DNA of 64,000 bases, from contig JAYKYS010000012.1 of the NCBI GenBank assembly GCA_036924285.1, positions 6,944,001 through 7,008,000 of the forward strand. The letters are read 5' to 3'. The position numbers and the translations under genes were made by a program. Below the pieces are notes generated by a model. It was given only the letters and a program-made list of their open reading frames with translations. It was not told the DNA's origin and searched no databases. The DNA is from Asterella californica (Eukaryota > Streptophyta > Marchantiopsida > Marchantiales > Aytoniaceae). This document shows, in pieces, positions 31,723-43,905 of this stretch. Each line of letters begins with the position of its first letter. Position 1 is the stretch's first letter.

Positions 31723-32544
31723 TAGTGGTTGAGATTCATGGAGTTAAAAGTTATACAAAATTTTTTACGAAAAGTAAATATTCCTTACAAACTAAAGTAC
31801 AAAAGGAAAAACAGATTATTCACTTTCCCTTATATATCCATACTTGCGATTTAAAATATGGAAGTATGAAATAGATAAGAATTTCTTCTCATTCGGTATC
31901 AGAAATTTTAGCTAGAGAAGTATACAGAGACAAAGGGTACTGTCCGAGTGCTAATAACGATGTTCTATCAAACTTCAATAACTTTTGCTCTCTATATGTT
32001 ATCGAGAATGTTAGAAGTGTTAAATAAAAAATCTAGATAAAGTTTTAAAAACAAACAAGTGGGAAACTTTTGCTCTCTCTGCTTTATCACACAAGATTTA
32101 AGTGTTATAGAAATTCTATACTAAATTGTTATGAAAGGTTAAATTTATCTTTAACACACTGGAACGATCACTCGGTCTATAGGTGAACTGTTTGGGAACG
32201 AAAAAATTTAACCTTTATATCTAAAATACTTTTGTTGATACTTTTGTTTGATCGTTGATATCTAAAATTTACCTATGAAAACCGAATCTAGTAAGTAAAG
32301 ATTTAAATCATAACTCTTTATAGTTTTACACGATGTGATTCACTTCATAACTAATTATTGGACATCTATTGAGAAATATGGAAAAAAGTTGTGGTAGTTT
32401 CTTGGTACAAAACATTATTTCTCTATAACTGGAGCAGAAAATAGATATTTATTTCTTTGCTTTTGTATACGCACCCGGGGTTTAATATAGCATCGGATTG
32501 CATGATATATATCTTTCTTTCTCTCAGCGTTATTTAATTTAAAT

Positions 32545-32546
32545 AT

Positions 32547-32605
<59 letters not shown>

Positions 32606-32608
32606 TTT
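32545..32608. repeat. (ATTT)16 microsatellite
   Basis: Sixteen uninterrupted ATTT units, likely polymorphic. Confidence 0.97.
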
Positions 32609-34775
32609 CTTATTCATCGTAGGATCACTTGCAACGTAATCATCACGTTCAGTACTTTCCACAGATGTTTAGATCCACTTGTTATATTTTAATCTTAACA
32701 GCTTTTTCCAGTTTTGATCATTGTTGCGATAGAATAAATTACAGTATTTAATCAAAATCTTAAATCTTCTAAAAACTATTATCAAGTTTATATATAACAA
32801 ACGAAATTGACATATTTCACAATACCATTGAATTTACAAAGATTAGACGGAGACATGATTAACCATGATAATAACACAAGTTGATAAAATTATAATTCCC
32901 AACTTTGAATGTCAACAGGATTCTTATTTTTGTTTTAGTTTATGAAATTCATTAATATAAGATGTCTATATATATCCTAGCGTAAGTAAATAAGATTCTT
33001 ATATCGTTTGAGTAAAAGTTGGTACTACCGTAAGTACAACTATTAAAGTTGATAAATTTCTTATCTTCTTAAGCAAATTAATAAAATGAAAAGAGTTGAT
33101 AATGTTGTACCGTTGTAAAATACAATTTTGAAATCGAAAGATGTTGTGATACAAGATCATACATGACAAACATTCTTGAAACTTACGCAAACGCCAAAAC
33201 TTTGAAGTTTTTCTACAGCTCCAAGAAACCCTGAAATCTTCATAATAACATTTTTCAGTAAGTACTAAATTCTTTGTTTTGAGATCAATCACAACTTGTA
33301 AAACGAGTTTTAATTTGATTCTCACTTCACAAATTCCATGTTGAGATGATCACTATAACTATTTTGCATGATGGTTAAATTTCTCTCCTGAAAGCGAACC
33401 CGCAAAATGAAGTCTACTACATTATGTTAGAAAAAGAAGTTTCATCTTCACAAGTGATCAAAATAAATGATCTGAGAATATGAAACTCTTTCCCGGCCAT
33501 GTAGGGTTTTAGCGAGCCTTGCCAACTAGTTTATGGAAACTTCAATGAAACTTGAGACCGAAGTAGTTCATGTGACCAAAATAACCCAAGTTCCATGAAT
33601 GGACGACGAAAATGAAATCTTCGAATGGGTTAACGCGACTCGAAACTTGCACTTCCATACGTATGAGAAACTCGTACAAAAGCAACCTCTTTTCTATGTC
33701 ATATGCTTGTCAGATGTGCCTCTATGATCGACTACGAGATCCACATGTCAACAAACACTGAAGCATCTCTATCAAACGGTAGAGTACTCAAAACTGACAC
33801 ACAAAGACTCGAAAAAGGGAGTAGTATCTGAATATATCAATATATAACATATTCATATAACGATATAGGCTTACAGCTCTTTGTCGGAGGTTGATCATTA
33901 TAACGTGTGTGAACTGGACCCTACTCTCTTTGAACTCGTCGCTCCTTGTTCTCAGCTTCACTCCAGTGATTAGTTATACCGTGCTGCAGATAAGTATCTC
34001 CCTGATGCATGAACAAACTGTAAATAATCTGACAAAGTAAGGTTTGATCATGTTAAATATGAAGATGCGTATTAGATAACAAGAGAGGAAATATTATTGA
34101 AGTGCGTTTCTATTGCAACTAATACATATCTGTATATTTCTGGACTGAAATCTAATCTTATTCTTTTCAGAGTAAAATTTTAACAAGAGGAATATCATGG
34201 ATGAAGGGTCAGTAAGTGTGTTATCATCGCGTTGCAAAATATTATCAATGATGTAAGCCCAAAGTATTACCGCCAATAACAAAGAAGTAACTTCCCCCTC
34301 TACATCTAATATTGAAATTCCTAATGTTCTTCAAGGCGATAAATAGACATACTGACTTGTATTACTATAGTGGAACATACATGAAATTAAGTCAGCTTGA
34401 GACATCATTATGGGAGTCAACCACCAAAAAAAGTAAAGTAAAATTTCTTTGAAAGATGCGAACACCAGCTCTGTACCCTGCAGTGTGTTCGCAAATTTAT
34501 GTAATCCAAGTCTCAGCTCACCCACCAACTGAAACTAATGCAACCTCCAATTTCATAACATTCGCAGCAACTTGGGCTTTTCTTCATAGGTGCATATCGG
34601 GAAGGACAGGCTACCTAATAACGTTACTCAGTGAAGAGAAAAATTGCCGGTCATGGACGAAAGAAGAACTTTACCATGTTCATACATACAGCCAACGTTT
34701 AAAGTTTATCTCACCGATCGCCTACCGTTATCAGAAACCTTGGTTACCAGCAACATTTTACCTACACGACAAGAG

Positions 34776-35110
34776 GTTTGAAACAGATGATTATTTAGGG
34801 GTGTAGAAGTTAGAACCTTTCTGAAAATTTCTACACCAGTGGAGGTGACATGTGTTTGCAAACACAAGAAGTTTGAACACAAAAGATTATTAAAGGTGTC
34901 CAAGTTAAAACCTTTCTGAAAGATTACACCAGTGCAGGTGACATGTGTTTCGTGCAAACACAAGAAGTTTGAACACAGAAGATTATTAAAAATGTCAAAG
35001 TCAAAACCTTTCTGAAAGATTAAAACAAAAGATTTTAAGGGTGTCAAAGTTAAAACTTTTCTGAAAGATTCTACACCCGTGCAGAGAACATGTGTTTCTT
35101 GCAAACAGTT
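34776..35110. repeat. Tandem repeat, 95-96 bp period, about 3.5 copies
   Basis: GTTTGAA.AC starts units at 34776, 34871 and 34967. Each holds GATTATT..., CAAAGTTAAAACCTTTCTG, CACCAGTG.AGGTGACATGTG and CAAACACAAGAA. A shortened fourth unit starts near 35022. On the minus strand the array stays open (34706-35134) with a repeating peptide of about 32 residues (NLLCSNFLCL, HVTCTGV, FQKGF). I regard that as a by-product of the period being close to a multiple of three. Confidence 0.9.
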
Positions 35111-37847
35111 CCAGTAGTATCCGCAAGAAAACACTCACCCAACATTTTTTTCCGATATAATATCTATTGCGCTGAATAATTATCTTTCGAGTATAAAAAC
35201 TGAAAAAATTACTTGAAAAAATTATAATGTCTTAGTCACAAGCCACAAGCGCGACCCAGATTCATTCGCACTTCCATACAATGTTAACTACTGCGATGTT
35301 ACTACTCTTTCTCTCTTCACCGTTGAATAATATTTACCTCGCAACTCTGACACACCCATTATCTGCACAGTTAAGTCATTTCTGTCCAAATTCACAACAC
35401 AGCAGCTGCGCGGTATAACATATCACGCGGTACACCTCTCAACCGTCACGGCGGGGGCCAGAGGGGCGGGTCAAACCAAAGATGTGACTCGCCCGTGGCG
35501 CAGGCCAGATATTCAGACAAGTTGTCTACATAAGTGACTCTGTAAGACGAATAAAAGGATTACTGCCAGTGAGACCGTCAAATACCGACTCGCTATCTGC
35601 GAAAAACTACTGATCAGATTTCAACTACTGTCCAGTCGATCCAAGCGCGCACCCCGTCACACCCCCTTAGAAGTTCGAGGTTTTGTGATTCACTTCTAAC
35701 TGTACACAACCCCAGACGAGACGACCCTGAGACAGCAAGAGCAACGGAGTATTTCCGAACAGCCAAAGATAACTTTCATCACAGAACCAGGAAAATAAAA
35801 CTTGGATAAGCGCCGCATGCTCGCACCTTCTTACGCAACAAACATTTTTCCATGCGTGCATTCATTCCCGGAACCGTCATCCAGCCAAGCAAATCAACTA
35901 CCACATTAGCCTCAGAGGCTGGGAAGCACTGAAAGGAAAAGATGTCTACTTGCAGAACTCTCCAATCCAAGACGTATCACGCCTACCGGCCAACTACACC
36001 CTCCTGGGATACGTTTCCTCAATGTCATTAACTTGATAAATAGAACTTCTTCGTGGGTTGACTCCCACTCTCCGGCACCATCCCGACTTCTAGTTCACAG
36101 TAGTAGCATGCCCGGGAATCATCAGCAGATCAGTTTACACGATACCAACGAACACTAAAAGCTGAATCTGATGGCGGGCTGAAGAAAACCCCAACTTAGT
36201 TTGAAACCCATGCACTGCCGGTTGGCTGTTTGAGTGAATACCAGATGCTTGGGATTGCACACCGAGGGCACTAGGTACTGCTAAAACCTTCTGTAAAACC
36301 TTCCTTCGTAGGCTGCCCCGAAAACATGAAATTCATCTTCTCAAGGTCCGTTCCTCGCCAGCAGAAGTAAAGTAGCGATTTGCTCTGATTACAGGGTATC
36401 CGTAACTCACTCAGGATTCCAGATAAACTAAATTCAAAACTAAACAAGAATACAGACACGCACGAGACCAAGGAGGCCCCAAGTGTAAGGCCTTCCCGCC
36501 TGTCGAACTCGCAGGCCAGAGCAAGGTTCACAGATAACCACCAACCAAATATCATGAAATACGGCTCCAAGTTTTCTTATCTTGCTCCAGGAAATATACA
36601 AGGACGAGATCATTATCCTTTCCAAAATGAAAGGAAAACTCTCCACACACGCACAATAACATACATGGCAACAAATACGAAAATAAGTACCTGTTCGGGC
36701 ACACTACACAGAGAGACCCTTGTGTACTGGTATCTACACCATTGTTAAGGAAAGCACATATTTCACACAATACCAGCCTGCACGGTCGGCAAAGAACCTG
36801 TACCCATTCGCTCTTCACGCCGGAACCGAGAAACCAAAGCAAATGAAACCGAAGCAAGAGTGATTAGACACGGTCTCCATCGAAATTTTGAAGCAGAAGA
36901 TACATCCCGAATTAGATGCCATCTCCACATGCGCACCTTTATTTCTTGGAGTAGCACGTCCCATCAGCACACTACACTGCCTGGATTACCTGTTAACGTC
37001 CCTTGACATATGAAGACCTTACAGTCATCAATCTGCACTTCCAGTTTACACCGAGCTGTTGTGATCGGAAAAGGATACGGTGAACCCCACAAGCTAATGG
37101 AAAAATCTGCTCAACTGCCAACATCTTCTCACCAAAACCTCTACTGGACCTGCACTGGAATCTCTGGAGGAAGGCAGTAGAGAAGAGTACACTGAACGTG
37201 AGCAGTATCTTTTAAACCCGATCACTGCAAATTCTGATCCGTATGAGAGCAACGTTCACATCAAGGTTTCTCACTTCACCCCATGACTAATCTCGTCTCC
37301 TGCTGTACAAGTTCCCAAACACGGGCCTTCGGCAAAAAGTTGTCTAATAGACAGACCAAGTTGTAGTGCACAGCTGGAGAACTGGTTAGGCTATCTAGTA
37401 TCCCACTTTGGTTTGGTCAAAAGACGGCAGTCACCAACTTGCGCTTTTGCGGGGTTAACATGAATCAAGCTATGACTGCAGTGCATACTGCAGAATGGAC
37501 GGATACAAAAAAGCAGTGAATCCCGGAGTCCCCAATTCGTTCTCTCGCGTCGGACATCACTGCCGGAATCAGGTCATCTTACAGAGCAATGTGGTACAAA
37601 GAAAAGAGATCGCAAGGCTCTTTGCTCATGCGTGACAAGGTTCCTAGAACGACGGCTAGACATGTCCGGTCCTCAGTACCGGGACTCTGTCACACGGACT
37701 GAAGCAACCGAGGATGCATACTTCAGGCCAATCCGCTCATCCAAACCCATGACAATGACCCTTCAGTGTTCGGCCTGCTTCAGCCACTAGGCTGGGCATA
37801 CCACGGTACCTAATCGTGCCGACTTTTCGTTACCTCACGAGAAATAG
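35111..37847. other. Non-coding region downstream of the F-box gene
   Basis: More GC-rich than the DNA to its left from about 35400, with a notable G/C-rich patch at 35440-35510. No open frame shows a recognisable domain. Part is probably the 3' UTR of the minus-strand F-box gene; the end of the transcript cannot be fixed by eye. Confidence 0.4.
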
Positions 37848-39368
37848 TTAACCTCCAGTGGGCGAAGAAGACCCACTTCCACTTGGTGATGACCATCTCA
37901 AGAAGGTGCAGGCAACAAAAGAACCTCCAGCCACAATTGCGAGTCTAGCCTTCGCCAATGGGGATCTATTATGAGAAACAGCCCCACGAGGAGCCCTGTT
38001 TGTTCCCTGTTGGAGGGGCCTAGGCAAGTCCGTTATCGGTGATGGAAGCCCCGTATCCAATGTTACCATTAGCGATTCCCTGTTGTTCTGAAGCCAGTCC
38101 ACACTGGCAGTCGTCACACCTCTGCACTTCTTGATTTTGATCTTGACTAGATTCGGGCAGCCGCTGGCGAGAACTTCCATTCCCTGATCAGAGATTGGGC
38201 AGCTTTTGATGCACAATTTTTTCAATGACTGACACTTTGTTGCAATGCACAAAAGTTCAGGATCCCCAAACGTCTCACTGTTACACAGAGCTAACCTCTC
38301 AAGTCCGAGGCAGTTAGTTGCCAGGGGACTGAGACTGGCCATAGTTGCATTCAGTCCGATCAACACTAGCTCCTGCAACTCTTTGCACGCTCTGGCAACA
38401 GACAAGAGCCCATCATCCCCTACGCGGCTAGCCTTCCACCCATCGACATGTAATTTTCTCAGTTTCCTACATCCGGTTGCCACGGCTGAAAGGCCAACGT
38501 TCGTACACTCAGGAGCCTTAACGACATACAGTACCTCCAGGTTTTTACATCTAGCCACCGCTTGCAGTCCTCTGTCGCTAAGTTGCAACTTCTCCATGTG
38601 AAGTTCCACTAACTCAGGGAGATGTTCCGTGATAATATCCAGAAGCTTATCCCAGTTACCAGAGTTCTTAGAAAGCATAAGTGTGTGAAGATGTTTCGAG
38701 CCTGCAAGAAGGGGCCCGAAGAGCTGTGCATTGAAAAGCTCTTTCAAACATAATCGCCGTATCTTTCCACAGCCTGGCCCGATGTGCTCCGAAGGACCCT
38801 CGTACAGACCTTTTAACCTTTTCACAGTGAGATCCTCTAGGTTCACACAATGTTGTAGAATCGAATTGAGTCCTCGTGCACCAAAGCCACAAGAGCCGCA
38901 GGAGATTTTCTTCAGTGGGCCACAAACCCTCGCGAAGATATCCATTCCATCGTCCGTCAGCTGTTTGCACCCTTTCAATTTTAACTTCTTCAACTGCCTG
39001 CAATCCCGGCCGACGATAAATAGTGCCTCATCATCAATACTCGTCAGCTTTTTATCACACTTTAACGCGAGTTTTGTAACGTGCTCGAAACGTGATAGCA
39101 ATTCGGGCAGGGCAGTCAGAAGGTTCTCCTGCGCAAACAGGGAAAGCCGCTGTCGACCTTGCCCCTCTACCCAGTGCCATCGCTTGCATACAAGAGAGCA
39201 AGTCTTCCGATCTACAGAGCTGAGTTTCTGGAAAATGCATGACAGACACTCATCCGGCACTTGAAGAGTAAAATCCTTTCCCTGCATCTTGTTCTGATCC
39301 AACTCCTGAAGACACCCTTCTTCCTCTTGCCCTGACGCACAAGCGACGGATGAAGTTCCCTGACCCAT
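37848..39368 (-). CDS. F-box/LRR protein, VFB (VIER F-BOX)/SKIP2 type
   Basis: A single uninterrupted frame of 506 residues, in line with the intronless plant VFB genes. Such proteins are substrate receptors of SCF ubiquitin ligases: the F-box binds the SKP1-type adaptor and the leucine-rich repeats bind the target. The F-box lies at about residues 33-75 (LQVPDECLSCIFQKLSSVDR then LVCKRWHWVEGQGR). LSLFAQENLLTALPELLSRF starts the repeat region. Typical AMN1-type repeats follow, such as CRQLKKLKLKGCKQLTDDGM, CKNLEVLYVVKAPECTNVGL, CKELQELVLIGLN and CQSLKKLCIKSCPISDQGME, to about residue 430. A less conserved tail is Ser/Gly/Pro-rich with a hydrophobic patch (LAIVAGGSFVACTFL). The start ATG gives MGQGTSSV, a normal N-terminus for the group, and MGxxxS could be N-myristoylated (inference). 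The frame is undamaged. Confidence 0.94.
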   Translation of the reverse strand: MGQGTSSVACASGQEEEGCLQELDQNKMQGKDFTLQVPDECLSCIFQKLSSVDRKTCSLVCKRWHWVEGQGRQRLSLFAQENLLTALPELLSRFEHVTKLALKCDKKLTSIDDEALFIVGRDCRQLKKLKLKGCKQLTDDGMDIFARVCGPLKKISCGSCGFGARGLNSILQHCVNLEDLTVKRLKGLYEGPSEHIGPGCGKIRRLCLKELFNAQLFGPLLAGSKHLHTLMLSKNSGNWDKLLDIITEHLPELVELHMEKLQLSDRGLQAVARCKNLEVLYVVKAPECTNVGLSAVATGCRKLRKLHVDGWKASRVGDDGLLSVARACKELQELVLIGLNATMASLSPLATNCLGLERLALCNSETFGDPELLCIATKCQSLKKLCIKSCPISDQGMEVLASGCPNLVKIKIKKCRGVTTASVDWLQNNRESLMVTLDTGLPSPITDLPRPLQQGTNRAPRGAVSHNRSPLAKARLAIVAGGSFVACTFLRWSSPSGSGSSSPTGG

Positions 39369-41075
39369 AGACTAACCTACCTGGTGACGCTATGACAGGC
39401 CCTGGTCACAATGTACCAGCCCCAAAATCTACTGGGCCAATAAACGGGAAATGTTCCCTGCAAATTACCTGGTTCTTCTATTCCTATCTGTCAGATCTTA
39501 ATCAGCGAATATGGTACTCTGCCACCGCATTGTCAATCAAGGGCATGGATTTGAACGATAATGAATACTAGGCGCACCAAAGGCCGATTTCCGCCGAACT
39601 GCGGATGATCGATCGCAACAAGATAAGTCATCTTTTGCCCACCATACTCTCTCCTGAGATATCCTCACACCTGCAATACCTACAAGACCTCTAGACAGAG
39701 ATCAACCTGTACAGACCTGCCTTTCTTCCCACCTCGTTCGGACGAGACCATCGTGTTCCGCCTAAGTACTTAGCACTAGTGCACCCCACCAACTTACTAC
39801 GCTATCAGAGCCTACCAAAGTCACTTATGCCACTCAGGCAAGCGATACTTCGGCTCACTTCCTCCGATTCAACTTCATGCCTGGTGCACCTAGCCTCGCC
39901 TTCAAGTCTCACAAGCAGTTCGGCTCACGAGCAAGTCATACTTCATATCCTGAACGACGGATGCAGCCCTGGGAACAGGACCAAACCCAACAATGCGCTC
40001 TCCAGTTGCCCCACGCGTCTCTCAAGAGCTACAGCTAACGTCCACAAGCACCAGTTCCATTCTTCACGTCGCCCGAACACTACGACATCTTACGCCTATC
40101 AAGAAACAAGGCGCTCGTTAACCGACCTAAGCACACGTACACGGGCTGCGAATCTGAAGGCTGGGAGGAGCTCCGAGATGCACTGGGACGAGGGACAGTA
40201 CGTGTTTGTGCTCGAAATGCTGGCAACTTGTACCTCCCTCCCTGACCCTCTCTGTTTGTTTGTTCTCTCACTCGCTTCCTCCGCTCTATCACCGCGTGGA
40301 GAGCTTTTGAGCTTCCACTGTTTTCCACCCCTGCTTGTTTCGCCTGTCGTTTACTACGAGAAAGTGCAGACGATTGATGACAAAGACGGGAATAGCATAG
40401 CTCTCCTCCAGAGTCCACACTGCTTTCCTTTCCTCGGCTTGGCTCGTCTCGTCTAGACTCTAATCTAAACACTACACACTGCTAACTAACGGGTTGCTGG
40501 CCGGCGGGATCAGGGCGGTCCACTGCGCCTGCCTGCCAGCCTGCTCTGCTTGCCTTCTGCCAATCCCTGCTGCACCTGGCGACGACCGAAGACGGACAAT
40601 GTCCTTGACAACAACGCCTGATGGTGCTCCTCCTCTACCTCCTCCATATCTTGCGCATGACCTCATCTCCAAAGCTGCAAATCGTTCCCTCCGCTCTGCT
40701 CTCCTTTATGAGCCACCACCAGCAAACGCAAGGCTTGCGCAAGTCCGTCCCAACTCCACAAGACCACCGGCGGCAGGGACCAGCAGCAAGAAACAACAAA
40801 CTCCAGTCTCGGCCCCGCTCTCTGCTGCTTTACACGTTTCGTAATTTCCTCTCCCCCTCACTGCTCTGCAAAAGGTGGTCCTTTCTTGCCCCGTCGTTCT
40901 CCCGTCCTACTCCCCCTCGGACTCACGCACAACGACCCTCCGCTCCCCATCATCTTCTCTTTGTCGCATCTCCCGGGACTCATTTTCTTCCTTCGGGAGT
41001 TCCTCCCGGTCTTCCGCTCCGTGTTCCTTTCCTTTCCCTGTTCTCCCGGGACCCACCACTCGATTCCACTCTACC

Positions 41076-41096
41076 GGTACTGTAGTCTACAGTACC
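41076..41096. repeat. Near-perfect palindrome, 10 bp arms
   Basis: GGTACTGTAG and CTACAGTACC surround one base. AGTACTGTACT follows, reusing the same words. Confidence 0.8.
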
Positions 41097-41265
41097 AGTA
41101 CTGTACTATGCTCACTGGTCGCGTCAGTACAAAGGTTTTCAAACAGCCCGTCCCGGTCCGCCTGTTGATCGTTGGGGATACTCGCTGGCGCCGGTCGGCT
41201 GCTGCCGTTTGTATATGATCTGATCTGTCTTTCCGTTCCCTACCTTTGAGGAATTCTGAGGGCGC

Positions 41266-41290
41266 AACTCCACTGCACCTTAGTGGAGTT
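41266..41290. repeat. Perfect hairpin, 9 bp arms
   Basis: AACTCCACT and AGTGGAGTT flank the 7-base loop GCACCTT. Confidence 0.8.
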
Positions 41291-42292
41291 CAGGCCTTCC
41301 TTCGTTCCCCGAGAAGCTCGGGTTCCGGTCCGTCTCCATTGTTGAGTACGCCTATCTATCCTTGATTTTCCTGCATCTGCGGTCTTCCTCGTCCACCCAC
41401 CGCCTTTCTTAATTAGACAAGAGGGTTGTTAACCGTGATTAAAGCTAGGCACGTCTCCTCGCACTGGCACACGTTGTTCACATTTGACCACAACCATCTC
41501 AAAAATAAAGACCACCATGCTCTGCTTACGCAGCCCTAGTGTACTTGTAAGCATTGGCGGCCTTGTTCGCTAGGGATCTATCTTGCATTTACCTTCCATT
41601 TATATTATTCTTATACGTTATCCACTACCCGTATCCATCTTTTAGTAAGGGCGTTCTTGCCAGATGGTGTGGATTGCGGTATTTTTTGCGGTATTAAACA
41701 TCGATTGTGAAAAACGGAAAGGAAGAGATGATTTGTTTATCTTCTAGTCTATTTTGTCTTATTGAAAGACGGTTAAACCTCGAGTATGAGTATAAAAAGG
41801 TGAAAATATATGTTTTTATACTCATATTCATTAATAAAGTATATTATTTTTTTCCTCTCAGTGTTCTTTGAGTTTGAAAAAGATTCCAAGAAACATAGGA
41901 ATCTTTGTCTTGAACATCTTTTCTCGATACTAACAAGTTTGTTTTGAGATGAATCATCACTTGTAAAGATAGTGAATATATGCATGTAAATTATATTTTT
42001 AGCTAAAAAAAGAAAAACAATAAAACTCAGAAAAATATCATTAATCATTAGCCCCCAACTTGCTTAGTGTTTACTGAAAACTTTTGCGAAATAAAACTCA
42101 GACATCATAGAAAAAAAATACACATCGAACTGATGATCTTATTACCGACTCTCAACTCCAGACATGGGGAAGCAAAAAGTAGTCCTCAAGAAGCATGGTG
42201 CGGTTATTCCTTATGTACTACTTTACTTCAGCAAATAGTTGTAAGAAAATTAAATTTTTGGGTTTCATTTCAAGACCTACACTAACTAAAAT

Positions 42293-42325
42293 ACCTATTA
42301 TGTTATTCATGAGAACATAATAGGT
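42293..42325. repeat. Perfect hairpin, 12 bp arms
   Basis: ACCTATTATGTT and AACATAATAGGT flank the 9-base loop ATTCATGAG. Confidence 0.85.
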
Positions 42326-42792
42326 GACGTGTTTCTATATAACATCTTGTCAAGACTTTCTTTTTGCTCTATACAAAACCCTTTCTGGCACTTACATATG
42401 GCTAGTGTTGGGCCTGTCAGATCTTTCTCGAACATGCTACACTCGCTACCCTTCTACACTCGGTCTCGTTATCCCCTAACAACATTTCCCCAGTTACGGT
42501 CCAGTTTATTAACACCTCATCCGTAAATCGGTAAATATGCATGTAAGATGAACTAACTTTTGTTCGCTTGTCATTATCGGGAAAATATATAAATATTAAA
42601 ATAGAAATTTTATATATCAAGTTCATGAGGAAAAATAATATTTTTATTTGTTAATGTTAACTGTTAGTCTAAACCTGGAAAAGCGAAAAGACCCATACAT
42701 AAATCATACGGCATGAGTAGACTACCGCGGTTCTGAAAATACAAGTCTGAGAAAGAGTAGCTATCTATACATTAATTCACTATGACTTCAGT

Positions 42793-42832
42793 TTATAACC
42801 TAACCCTTCCAGCATGAAGAGTTAGGTAATAA
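42793..42832. repeat. Hairpin of the TAACCCTTC family, 17 bp arms
   Basis: TTATAACCTAACCCTTC and GAAGAGTTAGGTAATAA pair with two mismatches around CAGCAT. Related cores occur at 43823, 52188 and 54540. Confidence 0.75.
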
Positions 42833-43807
42833 TCTATTCACGAGTGCTCACTTTTGACAATATTATAGTTGACATAAATATGCAATTATATCAAAGCTCG
42901 TTAGCAAAGAAGTTATATCTAAACAACTAAAACATTTGGTGTATCTGAGAACTCAGCATGATTGCTTGTATTTCCAGACCAAGTCCAGAAATAAAAACAC
43001 AGACTCGTTCCGACTACTGAACTCCTCTACACTCCATTCTGGTAAGTGAAGTCACTCATCGGAATTTACCCCATAGTTGAGAAGTTTCGTATTTGCTTGG
43101 TGATATGTACTTCTGGGTATGGATTTGTTTTTTTATTTCTCTGTTAGATACTTTTGTTTTGGTGAGTTCAAGGAATTGAAATTCGTACTGTCCAGTAATG
43201 GGTTAGATTCTTAGATTATTCATGTCTTAGAGCTTGTGTGTATTCTCTTGATACATATCATACAATGATCATATTCTTGAATGTAGTATTTGTTGAGATA
43301 ATGTTATCGATAAAAGATGCTCGGAAAATGATAGAGAAATTATGTCAAAGTCAGCTGTCGCAGTTGAGTCTAGGTAACCCGGATTAACCAGAATAGTCTA
43401 GATTACAAAGTTTAGAGAGTTTGGTAAAGGATTTCATGAGAATATCCTCCCACTGCCTTGTATAGTGAAGGAGGCAAAGAAATAGATGAATCCTTTGCTG
43501 TCTGCTTAGTACATTAAGAAATAACATGCGTGAGCATCATTAAATTCAAGTGTAATTAAGTGATCATCGAGTGTGGATTTATCCACGGTAATTTTTGTAC
43601 ATTCAGAGTCAAAGACAAATTAAATATCATTTTTTCTCTAAATTTAAATATATAATTTAAATTACTATATTTAAAAACTAAATTTAAACATGTATGATCT
43701 GAGGAAAACACATGGATCTTCGAAACAAAAAAAACTCATAATCAAAATGAGTTATGGGTTACCTATCCTACTATAACTGAATTTTTATTGACGAGTACAA
43801 AAAATAT

Positions 43808-43905
43808 GAGACATTAATTTACAGCTAACCCTTTCTACGAGAAGGATTAGCTCATAAATTACTCCTCATGTACACTGTCTAAGTGTACATGAGATGAATA
43901 TGAGA
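43808..43905. repeat. Two-hairpin module, left copy
   Basis: It starts GAGACATTAATT. Hairpin 1 has arms 43823-43836 (AGCTAACCCTTTCT) and 43840-43852 (AGAAGGATTAGCT), imperfect. Hairpin 2 has perfect 12 bp arms CTCATGTACACT (43865-43876) and AGTGTACATGAG (43882-43893). A GAATATGAGAATATGG tail follows. The module aligns with the reverse complement of 52111-52245. Confidence 0.8.

Larger units (their letters stand above)
29931..34775. other. Long AT-rich intergenic stretch
   Basis: No gene is supported in nearly 5 kb. It contains a 31 bp duplication at 31661-31722, the (ATTT) microsatellite at 32545-32608 and scattered short open frames of biased composition. Confidence 0.55.
39369..41300. other. 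Upstream/5' UTR region of the F-box gene
   Basis: GC-richer and strongly pyrimidine-rich on the plus strand (so GA-rich on the transcript strand), as expected for a leader and promoter. Plus-strand open frames here (for example 39779-40456 and 40621-41085) are Ser/Pro/Leu-rich products of the CT bias, and I do not call them. Two palindromes (41076-41096 and 41266-41290) lie at its far end. Confidence 0.5.
41301..43807. other. Intergenic with hairpins
   Basis: AT-rich spacer without a supported gene. The hairpins at 42293-42325 and 42793-42832 are listed separately. Confidence 0.5.

Noticed and set aside
38245..39264. Plus-strand open frames opposite the F-box gene
   Set aside because: They are antisense shadows of the 506-codon F-box/LRR frame.
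39779..41218. Several plus-strand open frames of 97-225 codons upstream of the F-box gene
   Set aside because: They are Ser/Pro/Leu-rich translations of a pyrimidine-rich leader and promoter, overlap one another in different frames and show no domain.
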